Below are positions 24,301 to 31,556 of a stretch of 31,556 nt of DNA, one piece after another. The notes below the pieces were generated by a model that worked only from the letters and a program-made list of their open reading frames with translations, searched no databases and was not told the DNA's origin. A program made the translations under genes and the position numbers. Every line of letters begins with the position of its first letter. Position 1 is the first letter of the stretch. The stretch is from Phoronis ovalis (taxonomy: Eukaryota > Phoronida > Phoronidae), in contig JAOXYB010027623.1 of the NCBI GenBank assembly GCA_028565635.1, forward strand, positions 1 through 31,556, written 5' to 3'.

Positions 24301-27300
24301 TTTTGAAACACAGAATACAATAAAAAATATTTTTTAAAGAATTGAAATTTTACTAATTTAACTTTAGACAAGAGATCAATCATGTCAAAAGCTTGCACTT
24401 ATGGAATGCAAACAAATTTATCAAGTTAAAATGAATGATGGCAAAAATGTATGCTTCACTTAATAATTCGGTAATAATGATAATTTGCAAGACAAAACAT
24501 TTATTGACTGTATGTGCATACAATTTAAATTCTCATGTTGTCTCCTTATAGCCAAGAAATTTCTTTTGAAAAAAACAGTCCTTCAAATAAAAATTTCCTA
24601 GGCTTCAATCTTTTACAATTATAATGTAGAAAAGAGGTTAAGTAAAGTGCTGAAACTTCATTTATAGCAATCTTGAAATTTTTGTTTTTCATGCTAGTTT
24701 TAACAAAACACATTTTTTTTTTCATGGAAGTGTGTAAATCAGTAAAAAAACTTTCCCGTACGGATATTTGTAAGTCATACTGTTAAATAATTAATACAAT
24801 AAGAGAAATAATAAATATGCAGAGGGAGTTCTAGTTTTTATTGCTAAATACAACAGAACTTAATTCATGAATTGTTTTTCTTGTAAAACTGTAGACATTT
24901 GGGATTTTAAAATAATTTCTCTGAAAGCAGTCTTCATAATCAATATAAAAAGCAACAAACTTATTACTTTACTAGAAAGCCTTTTATCCAAGGCATAGGA
25001 TTACTGCAATTTGCCCTTTTACAGTCTGAATAAACCCACCAGTTAGTGTTCGATGCATATCTCCTCTGAGATGGTAAGCCCTTTTATTGACACTGTGATG
25101 TATGTGTATGTGTTAATTTGCAATTAAGTTAAGGATAGTGTAAATAATAACAAAAGTCAATTAACCTCATACATATTAATGACAATACCAAACAAGTAAA
25201 TAACTCAGTAAATAATAAAAAATCATCATAGGAATTAAAAAAGTAGTTTCAATTTTTTAAAGTTTATTGACCTCAAAATGACCCAAGACTTGTGGATGAT
25301 TTCTAAATGACATGAGAACCTCATGTAATTTCAAGATTTTGACCTCTAGATGTCCTAATAACCTCAAGATCAACTATCCCCACCGTATGACCAACTGTTC
25401 TTGAGTTTCGACAAATTCCCTCCATCTTAAAGATTAATTGGAAAGATGCCAAAAAATAAAAAGCTAGTACCTAGATAGATCATCAAAATGATTTCTTAAT
25501 AACATTTTGATTTATTTGAGTAATTCTAAAATTTTAAGCTTTGACCTTTAAATGACCTTTTGACCTCAAGGTCAACAATGGCCCAAACCAGGGATGTCAC
25601 AACTTAAGTGCCATGCCTCTACTCCTAGCAATCTCCGAGACATATGTGGATGGGCATAAAAATAAAAGAAAGAAAACGTACAAATGTAAATAGGATAGAT
25701 GCTATAGCAGCAATAATAATGCAAAATTATTAATAATAGACTATATGACTCCAAATTTATTATGAATCATTTTATAACCAGATAAGATTAGATAAAAATG
25801 TAAAAAAATGATTTACTAGTAATGTTTATGAAGTCACTCCATTTATATTTTTTTCAGTATAGGTATATTCTTTTTAATTCTACTACTCAGCAGGCAAAGT
25901 GGGTTTTGAATGCAAATGGAGAAAATATAAAAAATTGTATTTTAATAACCAATAATATTTGATTGCTTTCCCCACAGATTGCGAAATCTTGTATGATGTC
26001 TGGACATGTCATGATTAAGGGATAATGTTAATGATGTTTGTCACAAAAACAAGTTAAAAATCACAGTAATTAAAACTTATAATGAAATTAAAAGTGCTTC
26101 CCAGTACAGCAGTACCTGAATTCCAACTTCTTTTGAATTGAAGTTTGAGTGTGTCCATTGGTCAGAATGGTATCGTCTTTGAAATTTTGTGAGTGGTCCA
26201 GCGGCACGTATGGAGACATCATTCGTATGAAAGAGGGCATCAATAACCAGTCGACCATCAAATACAAGGCAGGCATCATTAATGGCTATAAAAATAATAG
26301 AAACAAAAATCATTGTGTTTCTACTTGAATCAGATAAAAAGTGAATCTTTTACATAACTTAGGATTTTGAGACTTCTGTAGCTGATAATGTAAATATTCC
26401 CGTAAACAATAAGCTGAGTGTTAAAAGTACATAATGATATTATTATTGTTTATTTCCCCATTATGTTGTCATTTGTTACACGATAATTGTAATATTCACT
26501 TAGACGTCCTTGAAAAAAAAAAAAAATCTTTCATGGTTATCTAATTGACAATTAAACAATGATTGTATACATGGCTAACTCTGCCAACTTAAGATTCTTT
26601 AATGCTGTATGTGTGGTTAAGAATAGCTTTAAAATTACCTTTAAAAGCTTCAAAATCAACCTTTTTCTTGTAAAAACTGAAAAATGCCTGGAAAACAAAC
26701 ATGTTTTTGATAATTATTAACAGATAAATATTAATATTAGGAAATTAAAATATTATCCATGTCCATTAGCTACATTATATCTTTAGGCTGTCGACAAGGT
26801 GTTATTTCATTAACATCATGTTACAATATTTACATTCCTATGATTATCTGTGTCTGACATGAAAAATTAATAAAAAATGGATTAAGGTAAAGGTGTACAC
26901 GTTTCTTTATATGCAATGAAGAATATCATAAGAATTTATCATAGCTGGCAAATAATGAATACAACAGTTGTACAAAAAAATTTTAAAAAGGACTGTTTTT
27001 TGATGCTGTCCAAATTAATAAAAATACAAATACATCTAAGTGAAACAAATATAAACATAATATATGAATACACACATTCATAGAGAGAATTGCTTTCTGC
27101 AAGATTTATTATCATGGCACTGCATGATATTCATTTGACTAAACATTTACACAAACCACATTCACCCAATTAATAATAGTTTATACATGGTCGAGGTTGA
27201 AATAATAAATAAATTTGCAGACACATTAATTTTAATATAAGAGAGAGAATATTGTTTGGAGTTTGAAACTACCTATGACTGATCTAACAGTTCTCCCGTG

Positions 27301-30300
27301 TTGACCATGGCTGAAATTGTACATAGGAACCAAAGAATCTGCCAATTTAAGACAATGACTTAACCTTGCCGGTCACTGAGAGAAGAAGGGTAACTGTTTT
27401 GTAACCAACATTATATTTTGTAAACTTTATAGATGCTTGATCTAAAGGACTGTCATTGAATGCTGTACACTCATCTGTCATGTTTCGCTTCTTGTTTTTA
27501 TATATGGCAGAGAAACGGGTGAATCAGAGACACCTAGTGTGAGGATATGGAACCAGTTTAATATACTAGGTCTAGGAAGGATTATATAAATTGAATAACA
27601 AAAAAGAAAAAAAACTATAACACAACAGATGAGTTTACTTAGATTGAGCCCAAACAACTGGACAGAAGCTGTGAACATAATTCCTGCCAAGGCCAACTGA
27701 TGATTTTGCTGATCAAGATTTTAGGATACTTTTTAGAGGAGTCAAGGGGATCGAGTTTGACCGAACCCCTGAATCCTCCTAAAACCACAACACATATGTA
27801 TAGGAATTTCATGCTCCATATAAAGCACAACAAAATTAATACACACAGCACAAACTGGGAATAACTTATACAAGCACTTTCCATCAAATCAAAATGGAAA
27901 CAATGCCTTTACTTTGCACAAGTTCTCAACAATATCACAATATTTACCGAACATTCTACTCTCAAAGGTTTGGTATCGGATGTGAAGGATACTGATTTTA
28001 TTGCTTCCCCACCTTCCCCATCATTCCACTGGGCTAACAGGTAGCCAGAATAACATTCCAAGCCTGCTTCCATTAATGAAGAGTTTACAGCCTTGTCTAC
28101 ATCAGAGTTATTAAAACATGTCGGCTACAAAATAAAATATGGTAGAACCTAAACGTGTGTCTGTATGAAAGATATTAAGTAAAGAATACTATATTGAACA
28201 GAAGTCATTTTATTACTTTTTAATTTTTTTTTGTTTAGATGCTAGTTAAAAATATCAATATTTAACATATTGTTATGAAAAGCTACGTTAATTATTTCTG
28301 AACCTCAAAATTCCAAAAATCAAGTTTAAGGATTTACTATCAATATTTTCAACACTGTCAGACAGTTATAAATATATGTTGTGTGACATTTTGCAGAATT
28401 AATTGATCACTACCAACTAAATCTTATTTCCTAGCATGCTTTAATTATTTGCATGTTTAGCATAAAAATATAATGCAATATAACTCACCTGTTGCTCAAC
28501 AGGTGGCTGTATGAGAATGATTCTATTTGCAGGAATACCAGTAGATAGTAGAGTCTGCACACAACAGTAAGCATCTAGCGTGTTACCATATATAACAGCT
28601 TTACCTGCATGCATACAAACAATATTTGCAACAAATCATAAATAAGGAAAAAAACAATTTATTATATGTACTGTTTATTCACCACAGAAATATTTTTTAA
28701 ACTTTCAAGAATTCAATCTTGTCTGTAGATTTTGTAATTACGCATCTTATTATTCACATTTAATTAAAAGCAGCATTTTTGACAAAAAATCATTGGGAAG
28801 TAATACATAAGTTGTCACATAACATCACTAGCCATATTTCAATCCTATCACTAATTTATACTTTTAAGGGATATGCAGTTATAAGAAAGACTAGATACAT
28901 TTAATTTACTTGATTTTCCAGGTCCTCAGCACTCTTGGTAACATATGTTATTCTACTAAGTAAAATGAATCCCACAATTCATGATTCTTAGTATTTATGA
29001 ATTGGTTGCAGTGTATTCCAGGATTTTAAAATCATTCATAAACTTTTACCACACCACAACCTGGTGCATTCAAATAGCCTTCTGTACTTACAACAGTTAG
29101 AAATGTTATAAACCATACCTTCGTTTCCTAAAACCTTATTTTCAAGCCAATACAAAGCTACAGCAGCATCGTAATCATCATTCACAATAAAAACATTTCT
29201 CGGTGGTGTTCCTGTGAACCAACGATCTGGACTATTTGGAACGACACTGTTTGTCATATTCTGAGTGATATCTGCTTCAGTGGGATTTGGAATCTGATAT
29301 TGTTGGCCTGTACACAGAATCAGATGATCATACGGCACAACAGCATTGTAATTAACAATGGCATTTTTTCGATTTCTGCAAAGTAACAGTATATTATGAA
29401 AACTCAAAATTGCTATACGTTCTACAAGAAATTGTAGTTAAACATAAATGGCCCAAACGCGCAAGAAAAATGATATCATAGTAATCTTCTTAGTTTTCTC
29501 ATGCAAATCCTCCTCCTATAGAATATGCATATTGTGCCATTTCTATCTGCATGGTTCATCTCACTTTTTCTGCCAACTTGCATTCATCGTAAAGGCTAGA
29601 TATATATTGTAAACTCACTCCACAACATACTCAGCACTTGCTGCATGGACATTGTACTGTGAAGTTATGCATTAAGAGTATAGAACAATGGTGCAAAATT
29701 ATGAACCTCTTTTGGGCTGCATATAATAATATACAAACATATGTCAGTGATATACAATAATGTCACATCATTTCTTTGATGGTAATAAAGATTACAATAT
29801 CTAATGGTTTGTTCAATGATATTTATCAACATAATTTTAAATATAACATTTACAACATGCAAAACAATGAGACTTTACCAAAAACTGAAATACCTGTCAA
29901 TTCCTGTCATTTTGCCATATACCACATTCACCCAACTTCTCAGGGAGATTTGGGCATATTCTTCTTGGTTATAACAGTGGCTAAAAAGAATTAACACACA
30001 ATGTTTTACTCAAATTAAATTAATTTTTTAGTGAATAATATTTTATCAACAGATGAATTGACCCAGACTGAACATATACAAGTTACCTTGAACTGAGCAT
30101 TTGATCTCTGTGATCATCAAGTGGTAACTCGCCTGGTAAACCATGAGGTGAGATTAGTGTCAGATTGTTGAAACGTAAATGTGGACTGTAAGATAAAATA
30201 TTTTGAATTAGTAAATGTACATGTATCTTAAATGTGTATATATGATATATTACTAATAAAACTAGAAAAATAAAGCATAACACTAAATAGATGGGTAATT

Positions 30301-31488
30301 TTAAAGTCACACAAAAGTGAGATTAAGCATTTCTTATTTACACCATTTCACCTACAGAAAATTAATTTATTCTCCCAGTGGAGCTAAAAAATATTTTATT
30401 ACAATTTACAAATATAATTCCTCAAAAATAAAGAAAATCATCCAATAATTTTTTTATTAGTTTTAAAGTAGTTAGGTTAAAAACCCCGAAAACCTAGTTA
30501 TATTTACTGTCAAAAAAGCTTCTGCAACAATTTATCGAATATGTTCAAATATAATGTATACCAACCAGAAAGCCAGAGTTTCCAGCAGAGCTAAGCCAGT
30601 GTCTGAAGCACCAACCACTACAATACGGGCATTGATGACCACCTATAACAATAATACATATAGTCTTAATTTATAAACAACAGATTGTAATGAAGCATTT
30701 ATAAAAAATTAATAAGACAACATCAAAACAATATAAAAAATTCCGTCAATACATGTACATGTTTGAAACTAGTAACACGAATATTCATTATCAATGTCCT
30801 TAAGCATACTCTAGTAATCAAATGCGATTATTTATTACCTTTGGTTCCAACATAAGTTTTCTATTGATATGACACAAAGCATAAGGTTCCTGCTCTTGCA
30901 GTACTCTTTCAGATGGAGCATTGCCACCAAGAATATCAGTAGGATAGTTGATTTGTCGTCTAGATCTCACAGGGACCATATCATTCAAGCATGTGATCAT
31001 AGAGTGCTTCTCAACAGATTGCTGAATAAAAAATCAAATTCTATCTCAAAAAATATAATAATTATAGTTAGGAACAAACTATTGGTACATTATATTATAT
31101 GACAAAATAATCGTACATTTGAGAGCTTAACATGTAACATAGTTTTAAGCAATTTACGATAATGTATCTTAATTTGATTATACCCATCCCTTTGACATCA
31201 TCTCATTCTCTTCTTTGAGTTCTTGCATCCTCTGGAGGGATGGGCAATTAGTTTCCCTTCACCACCAGAGGTCCCAGTCATTGATGATACTTTTGAATGT
31301 AAGCTTAAATTTCTGCATTTATCTAAACTTATTATCTGCTAAATACTATAATAAACCCTTATTCAACAATTATTGTAATTTTTATGAAAATATTAATCTG
31401 TAAAATAAAGTGAACTTACATCTATTCTGGAATATGGTGGATACACTGGATAATACAAACATGTTTTGTGACCTTGCCGCAATACCTC
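11108..31488 (-). CDS. CFAP61: cilia and flagella associated protein 61, C-terminal half
   Basis: Eighteen exons with canonical splice sites join in frame to 677 residues and a stop; the 5' half is outside the window. In animals and Chlamydomonas (FAP61) the protein belongs to the calmodulin- and spoke-associated complex at the base of radial spoke 3 in motile axonemes. Counting from the first visible residue: 40-100 is a conserved linker ([17 protein letters not shown]); about 100-310 is a flavoprotein-like Rossmann domain with GASDTG at 111-116, the [13 protein letters not shown] strand at about 200, and a second nucleotide-fold loop GNTLDA near 280; about 372-545 carries [24 protein letters not shown] and [12 protein letters not shown]; the tail contains FREAW and ends near MYAKPGMV. 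Each motif falls in CFAP61 order, so the family call is secure. Whether the fold binds FAD or NAD is not shown. The largest intron holds a GPCR gene on the other strand. Confidence 0.94.
11503..11562 (-). CDS. CFAP61: CFAP61 penultimate exon
   Basis: Twenty codons, [20 protein letters not shown], phase 0 on both sides (acceptor attgcag, donor gtgagt): a charged helix before the C-terminal segment. Confidence 0.85.
11563..13399. other. CFAP61 intron, nothing further seen
   Basis: AT-rich intron DNA. The flanking exons are both phase 0 and the protein continues across, so no extra exon is required. Confidence 0.6.
13400..13490 (-). CDS. CFAP61: CFAP61 exon FREAW
   Basis: [20 protein letters not shown] to LLVTRP, ending in phase 0 at donor gtaagt. 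FREAW and FHDRF are conserved. A second possible acceptor 9 bases inside the exon could make a slightly shorter product. Confidence 0.9.
13715..13818 (-). CDS. CFAP61: CFAP61 exon [12 protein letters not shown]
   Basis: [20 protein letters not shown] to GLIQDFY plus two bases at donor gtaaca; acceptor ctttgcag. The split codon is completed by the next exon to Cys. Confidence 0.9.
14358..14457. repeat. 31-bp imperfect inverted repeat
   Basis: Arms 14358-14388 and 14427-14457 are reverse complements with a few mismatches; the inner ten bases (AGCTTGCTCA) are perfect. The loop is 38 bases. It lies in the CFAP61 intron between the exons at 13715 and 14720. It may be a small foldback element or an RNA hairpin. 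Confidence 0.5.
14720..14824 (-). CDS. CFAP61: CFAP61 exon GRELITG
   Basis: Thirty-five codons, phase 0 at both ends: [20 protein letters not shown] then [15 protein letters not shown]. Acceptor gtttcag, donor gtaaaa. The segment [19 protein letters not shown] is a strong family match. Confidence 0.92.
15103..15356. repeat. (AC)n microsatellite, duplicated around a 100-N gap
   Basis: 15103-15179 and 15280-15356 are the same 77 bases: 31 bases of AC repeat and then 46 bases of unique sequence (AATAAACACATTCTTGAAAT onward). Exactly 100 N (15180-15279) lie between. The even number suggests a scaffold placeholder. The simplest reading is one locus whose contig ends overlap. Confidence 0.9.
16883..17310. 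repeat. ~32-bp minisatellite with GC-rich flanks
   Basis: At least eight copies of a TTTAYNACAGGGTATATTTT-like unit begin near 16921, 16979, 17012, 17043, 17091, 17124, 17156, 17189 and 17220, mostly 31-33 bases apart. The flanks are unusually GC-rich (GGCCCAATAGGCCCCCTG on the left, TACCCTGGGCCGCACACCCC on the right). The array stays open in some frames but the peptide is only the repeat. A minisatellite core inside a non-autonomous element is likely. Confidence 0.65.
17428..17504 (-). CDS. CFAP61: CFAP61 exon [12 protein letters not shown]
   Basis: [20 protein letters not shown] to SQSEY, with a split Gly at its start and phase 0 at donor gtaagt. Acceptor ttttatag. Confidence 0.92.
17680..18095. 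mobile_element. foldback (MITE-like) element
   Basis: The centre is an inverted repeat: 17793-17845 and 17857-17906 are identical on opposite strands over 50 bases except for a GTA insertion in the left arm, with an 11-base loop. Weaker inverted similarity continues outward (ATATCC...AGTCACAGAATA on both sides) to ACTGATA near 17685 and TATCAGT near 18084. This looks like a long-TIR foldback element. There is no coding capacity and no clear target-site duplication. It sits in a CFAP61 intron between the exons at 17428 and 18314. Confidence 0.7.
18314..18437 (-). CDS. CFAP61: CFAP61 exon [12 protein letters not shown]
   Basis: [20 protein letters not shown] to [10 protein letters not shown], starting in phase 0 after acceptor attacag and ending one base into a Gly codon at donor gtatga. 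The acidic Glu-Pro repeat follows the conserved FDPTL. VGIQ|LASTML continues smoothly from the exon at 26116, so no exon seems missing from the large intron. Confidence 0.92.
19122..19133. repeat. G12 homopolymer
   Basis: Twelve G directly after GGGA, in AT-rich intron DNA. It is rare in this window and could form a G-quadruplex on the plus strand. Confidence 0.85.
22471..22478 (+). promoter_or_regulatory. TATA-like box upstream of the GPCR
   Basis: TATAAATA about 195 bases before the receptor ATG. In such AT-rich DNA this may be chance. Two short upstream ATGs (near 22577) lie between it and the receptor start, with a stop almost at once. Confidence 0.25.
22665..23732 (+). CDS. adenosine-receptor-like class A GPCR, intronless
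   Basis: A complete 355-residue, seven-helix receptor in one exon; in-frame TAA at 22644 lies just before the start, and -3 is G. The 33-residue extracellular N-terminus has one N-glycosylation site (N13-C-T). Class A landmarks: N55, D83, C108 to C184 disulfide, W160, P207, CWLP 267-270, NPVLY 306-310. Matches to adenosine receptors include [37 protein letters not shown] and LSHANS. Residues equivalent to those lining the human A2A pocket are kept (E44, T119, F186, W268, H272, N275, S299, H300), but the glutamate after F186 is Val. The DRY motif is ERC (132-134). The C-tail is short. In vertebrates the family signals extracellular adenosine through Gs or Gi. The gene lies inside a CFAP61 intron on the opposite strand. 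The family is well supported; the true ligand is inferred. Confidence 0.9.
   Translation: MNENMSDLCPQNNCTYNEQYDNNEQYDKESGGYDVLTILNIVIEIAIALTAIIGNLLVLFIIAKFRHLQKVTYYYIASLAAADLLVGCIAIPFAIITGNNLPRDFNACLFMNSAIVIFTQISIFGLLFIAIERCAAIRNPYSYQETWTPKVSVALIAITWTTGTVLGMVPLFGWNLGPPEKPGCSFVMVIDLKYMVYFNFFGCVLTPLIIMFAVYGYIFCIVRKQLKKIASVQIGGKFGENPQKRKFFKELKAAKSLSVILFFFAACWLPLHILNTLTVLCPTVCTYPFSLLQFTIWLSHANSAFNPVLYAWASKDFRFALKRIMGMKIAEEDIPEASLTNNNRNSSENHSIQKY
24319..24324 (+). terminator. candidate GPCR polyadenylation signal
   Basis: AATAAA about 590 bases after the receptor stop. Chance is possible because the region is very AT-rich. Confidence 0.2.
25542..25583. repeat. TGACCT half-site cluster
   Basis: TTTGACCTTTAAATGACC leads into further copies, giving three TGACCT and one AGGTCA with gaps of 5, 2 and 2 bases. 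More TGACC words occur upstream (25268-25350). These are nuclear-receptor-type half-sites, but such strings are also a common component of dispersed repeats in invertebrate genomes, so function is uncertain. Confidence 0.5.
26116..26285 (-). CDS. CFAP61: CFAP61 exon GRLVID / RAAGPLTKF
   Basis: Encodes [20 protein letters not shown], then [14 protein letters not shown] and [13 protein letters not shown], phase 0 at donor gtactg. It is among the most conserved parts of the protein. The next coding exon is 7.7 kb away, past the nested GPCR gene. Confidence 0.93.
26639..26687 (-). CDS. CFAP61: CFAP61 exon FFSFY
   Basis: Sixteen codons plus one base, [16 protein letters not shown], between acceptor tttccag and donor gtaatt. 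It is continued by [11 protein letters not shown] after the split Ala codon, as in other CFAP61 proteins. Confidence 0.9.
26688..27947. other. CFAP61 intron, nothing further seen
   Basis: AT-rich intron sequence. Minus-strand open frames at 27478-27887 lack splice sites of matching phase and any family motif. Confidence 0.55.
27948..28124 (-). CDS. CFAP61: CFAP61 exon
   Basis: Fifty-nine codons in phase 0: [20 protein letters not shown] onward, with [20 protein letters not shown] and LRVECS at the end. Acceptor ttttgtag, donor gtaaat. Confidence 0.88.
28489..28604 (-). CDS. CFAP61: CFAP61 exon, second nucleotide-fold loop
   Basis: Gly completed across the junction, then [20 protein letters not shown] to [12 protein letters not shown], donor gtgagt, phase 0. 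The strand-loop-helix [11 protein letters not shown] is the second dinucleotide-fold element, but it has a single Gly in the loop, so nucleotide binding here is doubtful. Confidence 0.9.
28605..29893. other. CFAP61 introns around the Rossmann-core exon
   Basis: Two introns of about 515 bases (28605-29118 and 29376-29893) on either side of the exon at 29119. AT-rich, no features seen. Confidence 0.6.
29119..29375 (-). CDS. CFAP61: CFAP61 exon, Rossmann core
   Basis: Eighty-five codons with [20 protein letters not shown], then a Ser/Pro/Asn loop and [20 protein letters not shown]. The LILCTGQQ strand matches the 'ATG' strand of FAD-dependent pyridine nucleotide oxidoreductases, and [14 protein letters not shown] starts the NAD-type subdomain. 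Acceptor ttgcag, donor gtatgg. Confidence 0.93.
29894..29980 (-). CDS. CFAP61: CFAP61 exon
   Basis: [20 protein letters not shown] then YGKMTGID, with split Ser and Arg codons at its ends (acceptor tttttag, donor gtattt). [15 protein letters not shown] is a recognisable family segment. Confidence 0.9.
30087..30185 (-). CDS. CFAP61: CFAP61 exon
   Basis: Completes Cys from the previous exon, then [20 protein letters not shown] to [10 protein letters not shown], ending two bases into a Ser codon at donor gtaact. The [10 protein letters not shown] strand is the second beta strand of the nucleotide-binding fold. Confidence 0.9.
30566..30642 (-). CDS. CFAP61: CFAP61 exon, first Rossmann glycine loop
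   Basis: Twenty-five codons plus two bases: [20 protein letters not shown] onward. The run of beta-branched residues then GASDTG is the dinucleotide-binding strand and loop, with S and D where classical enzymes have GxGxxG. The donor gttggt, not the nearby gtatac, gives the conserved AFCPHLRF junction. Confidence 0.9.
30839..31021 (-). CDS. CFAP61: CFAP61 exon, linker before the Rossmann domain
   Basis: Sixty-one codons in phase 0 ([20 protein letters not shown] onward, with [18 protein letters not shown] and [14 protein letters not shown]). The acceptor is ttattcag and the donor gtaata. This segment is highly conserved in the family and leads straight into the first Rossmann strand. Confidence 0.9.
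31184..31231 (-). CDS. CFAP61: CFAP61 small exon
   Basis: Sixteen codons, [16 protein letters not shown], between acceptor cctccag and donor gtataa, phase 0 on both sides. It joins YSRID to QSVEKHSM without disturbing the frame. It is a charged helix of the type expected here. Being short, it is the least certain exon of the set. Confidence 0.6.
31420..31488 (-). CDS. CFAP61: CFAP61 exon, first visible
   Basis: Phase-0 exon of 23 codons, [20 protein letters not shown] then RID, between acceptor ttgtag and donor gtaagt. It is followed in frame by the 16-codon exon at 31184. No further upstream exon fits in the last 68 bases of the window. Confidence 0.75.
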
Positions 31489-31556
31489 CTACAAAATATG
31501 AAACTTGTTAGCAATGTGACATACAGCAACAAAAAAATGATAGTAATAGTTTAAAA

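Larger units (their letters stand above)
18438..26115. other. large CFAP61 intron hosting the GPCR gene
   Basis: 7.7 kb, by far the longest intron seen. Besides the receptor it contains the G12 run, a 10-bp-stem hairpin with one bulge at 20513-20549 (TATCCG...CGGATA), a near-tandem repeat of TATTTTGTGTACTATT (about 21614 and 21645), and the TGACCT cluster. No CFAP61 exon is needed here. Confidence 0.75.

Noticed and set aside
27478-27887. Two hydrophobic minus-strand frames between CFAP61 exons
   Set aside because: Codons for Leu, Ile and Phe dominate, as expected by chance in AT-rich DNA; CFAP61 continues in frame without them.
30541-30566. Alternative CFAP61 donor gtatac beside gttggt
   Set aside because: It would shift the frame and lose the conserved AFCPHLRF junction.

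Overview
This is eukaryotic, invertebrate-like nuclear DNA. It is strongly AT-rich, with GT-AG introns, dinucleotide microsatellites, scattered repeats, and three or four animal-type genes with exons of 33 to about 1000 bases. The genes are a CFAP61 homologue, an IQCC homologue and an adenosine-receptor-like GPCR, which points to a ciliated metazoan. Repeat motifs such as TGACCT/AGGTCA strings and an ACAGGGTATATTT minisatellite made me think of a mollusc, but that is a weak inference; no sequence here fixes the phylum.

Positions 1-3576, + strand, hold the 3' part of an IQCC-like gene: four coding exons are visible and the first exon was not found. About 5.4 kb of AT-rich DNA follows, with possible alternative terminal exons. 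A long, phase-0 terminal coding exon at 8953-9744 encodes a basic protein I do not recognise; it may be a separate gene or a longer form of the IQCC locus. 9745-11107 is a tail-to-tail intergenic interval with an (AT)n tract and a near-perfect 22-bp-stem hairpin whose arms carry CTCF-like motifs.

Positions 11108-31488, - strand, hold the C-terminal half of CFAP61, a subunit of the ciliary calmodulin- and spoke-associated complex. I could join 18 coding exons with canonical splice sites and consistent phases into 2034 nt (677 residues plus stop). The reading frame carries the flavoprotein-like Rossmann domain and the conserved C-terminal region. The 5' half of the gene lies beyond the right edge of the window.

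The 7.7-kb CFAP61 intron 18438-26115 contains a complete intronless GPCR gene on the opposite strand (22665-23732). It has most of the adenosine-binding residues of vertebrate adenosine receptors but has ERC in place of DRY and lacks the ECL2 glutamate.

The other CFAP61 introns contain a long foldback element (17680-18095) with a 50-bp inverted repeat that is perfect apart from one 3-nt insertion, a ~32-bp-period minisatellite (16921-17240), a second 31-bp inverted repeat (14358-14457), a cluster of nuclear-receptor-type half-sites (25542-25583), and a 100-N gap whose two flanks are the same 77 bases, most likely an assembly gap that should have been closed by overlap. No tRNA, rRNA or CRISPR was seen. 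I saw no clearly new system; the most interesting items are the nested, diverged adenosine receptor and the intergenic hairpin.
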